From an uncultured Clostridia bacterium (lineage in GTDB: Bacteria > Bacillota > Clostridia > TANB77 > CAG-508), in the NCBI GenBank assembly GCA_934167435.1, contig CAKPKZ010000005.1, positions 1 through 29,735 on the forward strand: a stretch of DNA of 29,735 nucleotides, given 5' to 3'. The notes under the pieces were generated by a model. The model ran no database searches. It was not told the DNA's origin and worked only from the letters and a program-made list of their open reading frames with translations. A program made the position numbers and the translations under genes. Positions 7,061 through 13,954 of the stretch are shown here, piece by piece (the first letter of the stretch is position 1; each line of letters starts with the position of its first letter).

Positions 7061-7886
7061 TACTTTTTTTAATCTTTGATAAATTTTGAATTACAGAATT
7101 GTAACCATATTTATAACAGCTATCTAATTTTTCTATATCTAATAAGCCCGTTTTATCAGTTTGCACTGTTAATATATAATCACTACTACTTAAACTTTCC
7201 TCTGATATTTTGTTTCCCATAATGTCTATTGTTCTCATAGCAATATCCATTATATTGCTATTTTCGTCAATATCGTCTGCTTTAAAATTAACTGCAATAA
7301 CTTTAGTTGCTCCTTGCTTTTTTACCTCTTCTACTGGAATATTATCTAAGGCTCCTCCATCTAAAAACCTATGAGTTTTATATTCACATGGACAAAATAC
7401 TGCTGGAAAGCTACTGCTTGCTCTAACCGCTTTTCCTATGCTTATATCTGTAATATATTTATTATATACTTCATTATTTTTAGGCGAATTATTAGTAAAC
7501 ACATATTTTTTAGAATCACTTATATCTACGGTTGGAATAACTATTGGCATTTTTATATCGCTTATTTTTTTAACCCCTTTTTTTAATGCTAGATTATTAT
7601 AAACTTTTTCTATATTTTCCCCAGTTCTAAAACCTAATATATTATTTTTTCGTGATAGTAAAAAATTTCCAACATTTATATTTACAATGTCTTTAGCATA
7701 TTTTTTAAATAATACATATATATAATATGGAGAATATCCCATTGCATATAATGATGCAACTAATGCTCCTGAACTAGTCCCACCTATTACATCTACTTTT
7801 ATTTTATTTTCTTCTAGAGCTCTTAAAACTCCTGCGTGTGCAATTCCTCTAATTCCTCCGCCAGATAATGCTAAACCTAACTTCAA
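7050..7886 (-). CDS. Patatin-like phospholipase (RssA/YlbK type)
   Basis: This is a 278-aa soluble serine hydrolase expected to cleave acyl groups from lipids with a Ser-Asp dyad. The oxyanion-hole loop is GGGIRG (9-14), the nucleophile elbow is GTSSG (36-40, Ser38), and the catalytic Asp is in FLDGG (Asp176). These are the four blocks of the bacterial single-domain patatins. There is no signal peptide, so it should act in the cytoplasm or at the inner face of the membrane. Translation starts at TTG (7884-7886) after AAGGAGAG. It lies between the WG-repeat gene and the cysteine desulfurase, with no functional link evident. The natural substrate is unknown. Confidence 0.9.
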   Translation of the reverse strand: MKLGLALSGGGIRGIAHAGVLRALEENKIKVDVIGGTSSGALVASLYAMGYSPYYIYVLFKKYAKDIVNINVGNFLLSRKNNILGFRTGENIEKVYNNLALKKGVKKISDIKMPIVIPTVDISDSKKYVFTNNSPKNNEVYNKYITDISIGKAVRASSSFPAVFCPCEYKTHRFLDGGALDNIPVEEVKKQGATKVIAVNFKADDIDENSNIMDIAMRTIDIMGNKISEESLSSSDYILTVQTDKTGLLDIEKLDSCYKYGYNSVIQNLSKIKKSIDY

Positions 7887-7950
7887 ATTTTATCCTCTCC
7901 TTATTTTTATTATTTACTTATTTTTATGTTGCTAATCACTTTTTAGTTCC

Positions 7951-7980
7951 AAAAAAAATAAAGAGCATAACTCTTTATTT
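7951..7980 (-). terminator. Terminator of the WG-repeat gene
   Basis: On the minus strand AAATAAAGAG (7971-7980) and CTCTTTATTT (7956-7965) form a perfect stem with a TTATG loop, followed by a T-run. The stop codon lies in the stem. Confidence 0.85.
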
Positions 7981-9708
7981 TTCGTCTGTATAATAAAATT
8001 CTCCAAATCCATATGTTACTTTATAATATTGTCCTATAAATTCAGGTTCTAATTGGCCATTTATCTCATATGTTGGTTCTTTAACAATATTTCCACTACT
8101 GTCTATAACTCCCCATTTTCCATTTTGTTTTATTCCTGCAAATCCATATTTATTAAACTCTGTTACATTATCGTATTTACATTCTATTGTTATTTTTCCA
8201 TTTTCATCTGCAAATCCGTATTTTCCATTTTCTTCTTTTGCTAATAATTTATTATCTTTATATATGTCTTTATTTAATAACTTATTTCCATTGTTATCTA
8301 AATATTCTCTTTTGCTTTCATTATATACTTTAATATAATCATTGTTTTTATCTATATTAGCGTTTTTCATTTCTAAAACTTTTTGTAATTTATTAGAGTA
8401 TAGTTGTGTAATACTTTCATTTGCTAAAGTTGCTTGTACTATATTTTTATTTGAAATTTTTTGTACTGCATCATATTTTAATTCTAATTTTTCATTATTA
8501 TTTTCGTCAATTATTCCTAGTTTTCCATTCTCATTGCTTGCAATAAAGTAATTTTCAAATAGGTATTCAATATATGAATATTTTTCTTCTATTATTTTTT
8601 TCCCTTCTTTATTTATAACTCCATATTTTGTTGTATTATTTTCGTTGTTTATACTAATAATATAATTCTCATTCTCTGTTGGTATTTTTGCTGTATTTAC
8701 GTCTATATTAGTTGCATTACCATTGCTGTCATATACTTCTGTTCCTTGCGTATTAGTTACATAAATATACATTCCATTAATATCAACTTGATTATATTGT
8801 ATTGGTATTATTTCTTTTCCTTGAATGTCTATTACTCCATACATTTTACTTTTTTCTACAACAATTAAATTAATATTAGAATTATATTCCATTGATTGAT
8901 ATTCATTTGTTGTTAATAATTGATTATTTTTTATTAATCCATACTGCCCATTTTTTGCTGCTAGTAAATATATATTTTTTTCATCTTTAATATCTGTTAT
9001 TCGTGATATATCGTTATATATAGTTTCTATTAGTATTTTTCCATTTGAGTTTATATATCCATATCTATATCCTTCGTCTGTTTTTACTGCTACAATATAC
9101 CCTGCTAACTTATATTTGCTATCTTGTGTATAGTAGTTGTCTATTGAAATTTTGTCATATTTACACTTAACAATTTCGGCACCATTTATATTTATTATTC
9201 CATATTTGTCATTACTTTTTACAATTAACTCGCCTTCTTTGTATGGCAATGCTTCTATTGAATCATATTTTGCATTTACAATTTGTTTTCCAGCAAAATT
9301 TATTAATCCATACTTTCCATCTTTTTCATATTCTAATACACTTTTCTCGTACATAAGGTCACTTGCTGTATTTTTCAATCTTATTGGAGTAACTTTTGTA
9401 TATTGATTTAATATTTCTTCTCCCTTTTCATTTAAAACTTTTGTGTCATTTTCTGCCTGACAAATAAATACTGACTTTTCTGGGTTTGGTATAATTATAT
9501 TATTATAATTTGCTTCTATTATCTTATCACCATTAACATTTATTACCCCATATTTATTATTTTGTTTTAATACAAAATAATTATAATTAGATATTTTTTC
9601 TAATTCATAATTTTTATTATTATTAATTTTATTTACTAAAATTATTGCAGTTATTATTATAATAATTATGGCTACTATAGAGATTAATATTATTTTCTTT
9701 TTTTTCAC
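7975..9708 (-). CDS. Membrane-anchored WG-repeat protein
   Basis: The start is GTG (9706-9708) behind GGGAG. Residues 5-26 are a single strongly hydrophobic segment after KKKK, an uncleaved anchor placing the rest outside the cell. The remaining 550 or so residues hold about ten WG-type repeats, each a short block such as KYGVINVNG followed by a (K/E)Y(D/N) block. Most have YG or LG in place of WG; one true WG (GKWGVIDSSG) is near the C-terminus. WG repeats are predicted to form a beta-propeller-like surface, probably for binding. Ligands are unknown for most members. It has its own promoter and terminator, so it is a single-gene unit between the surface-protein cassette and the lipase gene. 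Confidence 0.88.
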   Translation of the reverse strand: MKKKKIILISIVAIIIIIITAIILVNKINNNKNYELEKISNYNYFVLKQNNKYGVINVNGDKIIEANYNNIIIPNPEKSVFICQAENDTKVLNEKGEEILNQYTKVTPIRLKNTASDLMYEKSVLEYEKDGKYGLINFAGKQIVNAKYDSIEALPYKEGELIVKSNDKYGIININGAEIVKCKYDKISIDNYYTQDSKYKLAGYIVAVKTDEGYRYGYINSNGKILIETIYNDISRITDIKDEKNIYLLAAKNGQYGLIKNNQLLTTNEYQSMEYNSNINLIVVEKSKMYGVIDIQGKEIIPIQYNQVDINGMYIYVTNTQGTEVYDSNGNATNIDVNTAKIPTENENYIISINNENNTTKYGVINKEGKKIIEEKYSYIEYLFENYFIASNENGKLGIIDENNNEKLELKYDAVQKISNKNIVQATLANESITQLYSNKLQKVLEMKNANIDKNNDYIKVYNESKREYLDNNGNKLLNKDIYKDNKLLAKEENGKYGFADENGKITIECKYDNVTEFNKYGFAGIKQNGKWGVIDSSGNIVKEPTYEINGQLEPEFIGQYYKVTYGFGEFYYTDEK

Positions 9709-9757
9709 TTAAATATCTCCCTTTCTATTTCTTACAATATTATATATTTTTTGTTTT

Positions 9758-9786
9758 ATTATACTTTTTTTTACTTATTTTTTCAA
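9758..9786 (-). promoter_or_regulatory. Promoter of the WG-repeat gene
   Basis: On the minus strand TTGAAA (9781-9786), a 17-base A-rich spacer and TATAAT (9758-9763), 50 bases before the GTG start. Confidence 0.65.
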
Positions 9787-9794
9787 CAATAATT

Positions 9795-9843
9795 AAAAAA
9801 TAAAAGAACATATTTGAAGTAATTTACTTCTTTATGTTCTTTT
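9795..9843 (-). terminator. Terminator of the sortase-substrate operon
   Basis: On the minus strand AAAAGAACATA (9833-9843) pairs with TATGTTCTTTT (9802-9812), with an inner GAAGTAA/TTACTTC stem and a following T-run. It starts 5 bases after the stop codon of the LPLTGM protein, so no membrane-anchor coding sequence can follow. Confidence 0.85.
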
Positions 9844-9847
9844 TTAT

Positions 9848-11101
9848 TTACATTCCTGTTAAAGGTAATTTTTCTACCTCTACGTTTTGACTGTCTTTTG
9901 TATATTCAAATTTAGGTTTATCTTCTTTTGAATTGCTAACTGTTATTGTTAATTCTTGGTTGTATTTTACTTTTACTGATATTAAATCGCTATATTTTAT
10001 ATAACCTGCTTTTGGTTTTGTTTCTCTTAAAAAATATTCGCCTGGTACAACTCCTTCTATAGTAACTTTTCCATTCTCATTTGTTACTAAATTGTTATAT
10101 ACAACTTCTTTTTTGTTGTTTAATAATTCAAATTCAGTTCCTTGTAATTTTTCGCCTGTTTCACCGTCTTTTTTGTCTATAATTATTTTTGTTTTATTTT
10201 TATCATAATTGTCTATAACTTCGCCTGTTCCATCTTCATATGTTACTCCTGTTAGTGCGTAATCTTGATAGTTACTATTATATGCTCTTCCATATAATAC
10301 AGGTTTTGTATTTATCTTTCCACTTACTAGTAATTTAAAGTTTCCTTCCTTTTTTAAATTTTGAATTGGTATTATAACTTTAAATTTTTCTCCATTATTA
10401 AATTCTTGTTTTTCTTCATTTTTTTCATTAACTATTTTTATTCCTTCTGGTAATTCATTATTGGCTTTTCCTATTTTTATAGTATATTTATTCATACTTG
10501 CTTTTGATGTTACACTATAATGTTTTACTAAATATTGCCCTTCTTGTTGCCATTTTTCTAAATTATTGTTTATTGTTATTAAACTTGATATTTTTGTTTC
10601 TTTTGAATTGTTAGCATTTTCTACTATTTTTTTCATTGCATTTAGTGTACGTGTTCCCGCTTCTCCTATTGCTGTATATTGATTAATATCATTTCCATGT
10701 ATATAGCAATATATTGCATGTTTTGTAGCAGTAAATGCTTCTTTCGCATTTGCTACTCCTAATTGTTCTATTGTTTTATATGGGTAACCATTTATTACTA
10801 ACCTCCATAATTTTACGTCTGTAACCATTTGACTTGCATTTACATCATAATCTGCAACTTCCCCAACACCTTGAAGAGTTTTATTTAAACAATATGCTGG
10901 ATATTTATTTCCTCCATTTGCATATTCTGCATATGTTGTAATTACAGTTACTCCTTTATATTTTAACAAACTTCCACAATCTCCCGCTGAATATACATGC
11001 ATATTAGTTATATTAGCAGCATTTACACTATTTAATATATTTAAACTATTTAATATTAGTAACATTGTTACTATAAATATTATTTTTACTATTTTTTTCA
11101 A
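9848..11101 (-). CDS. Secreted thioester-domain-like/CnaB surface protein ending in LPLTGM
   Basis: A signal peptide (hydrophobic 6-22, likely cut after VNA near 28) marks secretion. Residues 30-170 resemble a Gram-positive thioester adhesin domain: YPAYCLN carries the expected Cys, and ATKHAIYCYIHG occupies the place of the usual TQxAIW motif, with Lys where Gln should be. A second region (about 195-290) is followed by a CnaB/SpaA domain (about 305-395) with IDKKDGETGEKLQGTEFELL, YFLRETKPKAGY and VSNSK, the Lys, Glu and Asn of an intramolecular isopeptide bond. The C-terminus is EKLPLTGM and then stop: a sortase motif without the hydrophobic segment and basic tail. The start is TTG (11099-11101) behind GAGGAAGG, 9 bases after the stop of a sortase gene, so that sortase is its likely processing enzyme. 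Role (adhesin or pilin-like) is inference. Confidence 0.85.
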   Translation of the reverse strand: MKKIVKIIFIVTMLLILNSLNILNSVNAANITNMHVYSAGDCGSLLKYKGVTVITTYAEYANGGNKYPAYCLNKTLQGVGEVADYDVNASQMVTDVKLWRLVINGYPYKTIEQLGVANAKEAFTATKHAIYCYIHGNDINQYTAIGEAGTRTLNAMKKIVENANNSKETKISSLITINNNLEKWQQEGQYLVKHYSVTSKASMNKYTIKIGKANNELPEGIKIVNEKNEEKQEFNNGEKFKVIIPIQNLKKEGNFKLLVSGKINTKPVLYGRAYNSNYQDYALTGVTYEDGTGEVIDNYDKNKTKIIIDKKDGETGEKLQGTEFELLNNKKEVVYNNLVTNENGKVTIEGVVPGEYFLRETKPKAGYIKYSDLISVKVKYNQELTITVSNSKEDKPKFEYTKDSQNVEVEKLPLTGM

Positions 11102-11110
11102 TAACCTTCC

Positions 11111-11743
11111 TCACTTTCTTTCTATTGCTTGAATACATCTTCTATATTCTGGCTCATTTTCTACACATGTAATTAAAGTAATTACATTTTCTTCTGTGTT
11201 TTGTAAATAAGTCCAATCTGTGTCTTTTATAATTTTTATTTTATTCACATAATAATTTTTTTTATAATCTTTATATTTATATATTATTTTATCGTCTTGC
11301 TTTAGTTTTTTTAAATTCTGAAAATAATTTACTTCATATCCTCTATTATGTGCAGCTAACCCTACGTTTCCATCCTTTATGCTTGTTTTTGTAAAATGTC
11401 CTACGTATTTATTCATAATTTCCTTGCTCGTGCCTTCTTTAATTTCTGCTTTTAATGATATTATTGGAATTTCTATTTGCCACTCATAATCTTTATTTTG
11501 TTGCTGCGTTGATGTTGTTTTTGCTTGGTTTGTAACATTTTCTTTTATATTATTGTTTACAGTGTTAGAATTTACTTTATTTTCTTCTTTCGTGTTTAAT
11601 ACTATATTTGAAACTTGATTGGAATTATTAATGTTTAAATTATTTTCTTTACCAGCTATACTAAAATTGTTAATAAGAAAAAATAATAATATTGATATAA
11701 TTAATGCAATAAAATTAACACTTAATTTGGTATAGTTAGTCAT
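11111..11743 (-). CDS. Sortase, dedicated to the adjacent surface protein
   Basis: This is a membrane transpeptidase that cuts surface proteins at LPxTG-like motifs. A hydrophobic anchor at about 8-30 is followed by a Ser/Asn/Thr-rich linker to about residue 80 and the catalytic beta-barrel. The catalytic residues are His in LAAHNRGY, Cys in TLITC, and Arg in EYRRCIQA. The TLITCVENEP motif differs from the TLSTC of the second sortase in this window (16059-16739), so the two probably have different substrates. I am not certain of the class. The ATG at 11741-11743 is preceded by AGGTGA. A promoter at 11842-11870 starts an operon of this gene and the LPLTGM protein directly downstream. Confidence 0.88.
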   Translation of the reverse strand: MTNYTKLSVNFIALIISILLFFLINNFSIAGKENNLNINNSNQVSNIVLNTKEENKVNSNTVNNNIKENVTNQAKTTSTQQQNKDYEWQIEIPIISLKAEIKEGTSKEIMNKYVGHFTKTSIKDGNVGLAAHNRGYEVNYFQNLKKLKQDDKIIYKYKDYKKNYYVNKIKIIKDTDWTYLQNTEENVITLITCVENEPEYRRCIQAIERK

Positions 11744-11841
11744 GCATATGCTTCACCTACCTTATTAAAATTTTTAAATTGGGATTTTTTTCGAAAAAAA
11801 ATTTTTGATTTAAAATAAATTTGATCAAATAATATGTATAC

Positions 11842-11870
11842 ATAATAAAACATTTTATTCTTTTTGTAAA
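11842..11870 (-). promoter_or_regulatory. Promoter of the sortase-substrate operon
   Basis: On the minus strand TTTACA (11865-11870), 17 bases, TATTAT (11842-11847). It lies just after the dprA stop and leaves a leader of about 90 bases containing a TTTTTTTCGAAAAAAA palindrome. Confidence 0.5.
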
Positions 11871-11897
11871 GCTTTTTTCATCGCAATTTTCGACATT

Positions 11898-12776
11898 TTA
11901 TTTTAACTCATTTAAAACATCTATATAAGTAGTAATCGGACATGCTCCTTCTTTTATTAAATTATTTGTGCCTAATGAATTTGGAGAATTAATATTTCCT
12001 GGAACTACAAATACGTCTCTTCCTTGTTCTAATGCAAAATCTGCTGTAATTATTGTTCCACTTTTCTTCTTTGCTTCTACAATTATAGTTGCTTCACTCA
12101 TTCCGCTTATTATTCTATTTCTTGCTGGAAAATTATTTTTTTCTGGCTTTGTTCCTATTGGATATTCTGTTAAAATGCAACCGTTTTCTAAAATAATTTT
12201 ATTTGCTAATTCTATATTTTCCTTTGGGTAAATATTATCAAATCCACTTCCTATAACTGCTATTGTGCTTCCTTTTGCAGCTAATGTTCCTATATGTGAA
12301 TAACTATCCACCCCCTTTGCTAGGCCACTTACAATATTAAATCCGGACTTACTTAAATTGTATGAAAAATAGTATGCTGCTTTTTTTCCGTATTCACTAC
12401 TATTCCTGCACCCGACCATGGCAATATTTCTTTTATTTAGAATGTCTCTTTTTCCTTTTATATATAAGCATATTGGAGGATCATATATTTGCTTTAAAAT
12501 TTTAGGATAATCATTATCTTCAATTGTTATTATATCTATAAAGTTTTTTTGCATATAATTAATAACATTATTTATATTAGCTTTAATATTTATATTGGTT
12601 ATATTTTGTGCTAAATTGTTGCTTATTCCTTTAATTTCTACTAGTTCCTCTTTTTTTAGTTTATATATTTTATCTAAACTAGAATATTTTTTTAATAAAT
12701 TATTTAACCTATGAATACCTAACCCTTTTATATAAGATATCCATATCCAGTACTTTTTTTCTTGTAAATTTGTCAT
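11898..12776 (-). CDS. dprA: DNA-processing protein DprA/Smf
   Basis: DprA binds incoming single-stranded DNA and loads RecA during natural transformation; in non-competent species it still acts on ssDNA. The 292-aa product has an N-terminal helix-hairpin-helix-like part (about 1-65, ISYIKGLGIHRLNNLL and LVEIKGISNNLA). The Rossmann-like domain follows: AMVGCRNSSEYGKKAAYYF, SGLAKGVDSYSHIG, AVIGSGFDNIYPKEN, FPARNRIISGMSEATIIVEA, and SGTIITADFALEQGRDVFVVPG. The C-terminal DML1 winged-helix domain of longer DprA proteins is not present. AAAGGAG precedes the ATG. It follows folD with a hairpin in between (12786-12828). comF, another competence-associated gene, lies elsewhere in the window (21696-22334). 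Confidence 0.93.
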   Translation of the reverse strand: MTNLQEKKYWIWISYIKGLGIHRLNNLLKKYSSLDKIYKLKKEELVEIKGISNNLAQNITNINIKANINNVINYMQKNFIDIITIEDNDYPKILKQIYDPPICLYIKGKRDILNKRNIAMVGCRNSSEYGKKAAYYFSYNLSKSGFNIVSGLAKGVDSYSHIGTLAAKGSTIAVIGSGFDNIYPKENIELANKIILENGCILTEYPIGTKPEKNNFPARNRIISGMSEATIIVEAKKKSGTIITADFALEQGRDVFVVPGNINSPNSLGTNNLIKEGACPITTYIDVLNELK

Positions 12777-12785
12777 ATTTCTCCT

Positions 12786-12828
12786 TTCAAAAGGGACAAA
12801 TACATTGTTATAATTGTATTTGCCCCTT
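12786..12828 (-). terminator. Hairpin between folD and dprA (partial terminator)
   Basis: On the minus strand AAGGGGCAAATACA (12815-12828) pairs with TGTATTTGTCCCTT (12791-12804), a 14-bp stem with one mismatch, followed by only two further T's before the dprA ribosome site. The weak U-run suggests partial termination or a processing site rather than a full stop. Confidence 0.6.
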
Positions 12829-12832
12829 AATT

Positions 12833-13678
12833 TTATTTAATTTGTTTTGATGCCTTTATTACATTATTCATTAACATTGTTATTGTCATTGGTCCCACCC
12901 CACCTGGAACCGGTGTAATATAACTTGCAATGTCTTTTACATTTTCGAAATCTACATCTCCTGTTAATTTTCCATTTTCATCTCTATTTATTCCAATATC
13001 AATTACAACAGCATCTTTTTTTACCATTTCTTTAGTTACAAATTTTGATTTTCCTATAGCAGATATTAATATATCTGCATTTTTAGTTATATTTTTTAAA
13101 TCTTTAGTTTTCGAATGGCATATAGTTACTGTAGCATTTTTATTTAAACAACATTGTAATAATGGTTTTCCAACAATGTTGCTTCTTCCTAAAATTACTA
13201 CATTTTTTCCTTCTAAGTTTATGTTGTATTCTTCAAACATTTTTATAACACCATATGGTGTACATGATATAAATGTGTCTTGTCCTATTGATAACTTTCC
13301 AACATTTATTGGATTAAATCCATCTACGTCTTTTTTGTAAGATATTTCTTGAAATGCTTCATTTATATTTAAATTATTTGGTATTGGACTTTGTAATAAT
13401 ATACCATGTATATCTTTTTTATTATTTAAACTGTCTATTAAATTAATTAATTTTTCTTGTGTAATATCTGCATTTAATATATACTCCTCATAATCAATTC
13501 CAACTTCTTGACATGCTTTACTTTTGTTTCTTACATATATTTTTGAAGCTTGGTTGTCTCCAACCATTATTACTGCAAGTTTTGGTATTATTCCTTCTTT
13601 TTTTAATTTATTGCACTCTATTTTTAATTCTTGTCTTATTTTATTTGCTAGTGCTTTCCCATCTATAATTACTGCCAT
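12833..13678 (-). CDS. folD: Bifunctional methylene-THF dehydrogenase/methenyl-THF cyclohydrolase
   Basis: This cytoplasmic enzyme interconverts 5,10-methylene-, methenyl- and 10-formyl-tetrahydrofolate for purine, formylmethionine and serine/glycine metabolism. At 281 aa it is of normal length. Visible motifs are the substrate-binding and catalytic YVRNKSKAC (Tyr48, Lys52), GILLQSPIP, KDVDGFNPINVG, CTPYGV, the NADP-binding VVILGRSNIVGKP, VTICHSKTKDL, and the C-terminal PVPGGVGPMT. AAAAGGAG lies before the ATG. The gene sits in a ligA - small protein - folD - dprA order with 14-16 base gaps on its upstream side, consistent with an operon. Confidence 0.95.
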   Translation of the reverse strand: MAVIIDGKALANKIRQELKIECNKLKKEGIIPKLAVIMVGDNQASKIYVRNKSKACQEVGIDYEEYILNADITQEKLINLIDSLNNKKDIHGILLQSPIPNNLNINEAFQEISYKKDVDGFNPINVGKLSIGQDTFISCTPYGVIKMFEEYNINLEGKNVVILGRSNIVGKPLLQCCLNKNATVTICHSKTKDLKNITKNADILISAIGKSKFVTKEMVKKDAVVIDIGINRDENGKLTGDVDFENVKDIASYITPVPGGVGPMTITMLMNNVIKASKQIK

Positions 13679-13692
13679 ATTTATTCTCCTTT

Positions 13693-13938
13693 TTAATTAT
13701 TATCTATAATTTTATATTCTATATCCTCCATATTAGGAAACATTTCTTTTACTCTTTTTAATGTTAACATTGTCATTTTAGGTTGTGGATTTTTAGGGTG
13801 ATCTGATAATAATTTCTGCGTATAGCAATTTGATGCTGTTTTAAATAATAAATATCTATTTCTTACAAAAGTATAATAAATTTGATAGCCGTTATTTAAA
13901 TCTTCCCACATCATCTCAAATGTATATTCTTTTTCCAT
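13693..13938 (-). CDS. Small conserved-looking protein between ligA and folD (81 aa)
   Basis: The start at 13938 (MEKEYTFEMMWEDL) is chosen because the longer frame from 13950 begins ATGGAGG and so contains the ribosome site GGAGG, 5 bases before the second ATG. The product is soluble, aromatic-rich (WEDLNNGYQIYYTFVRNRYLLFK) and has a basic middle (HPKNPQPKMTMLTLKRVKEMF). I have no function to offer. The 16-base gap from ligA and 14-base gap to folD show it is an expressed member of that operon. No metal or nucleotide motif is visible. Confidence 0.8.
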   Translation of the reverse strand: MEKEYTFEMMWEDLNNGYQIYYTFVRNRYLLFKTASNCYTQKLLSDHPKNPQPKMTMLTLKRVKEMFPNMEDIEYKIIDNN

Positions 13939-13954
13939 ATTTTCCTCCATATTT

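Noticed and set aside
11855..11896. 13-codon frame (MSKIAMKKALQKE) one base after the dprA stop
   Set aside because: No ribosome site, and the sortase operon promoter overlaps it; too short to support.
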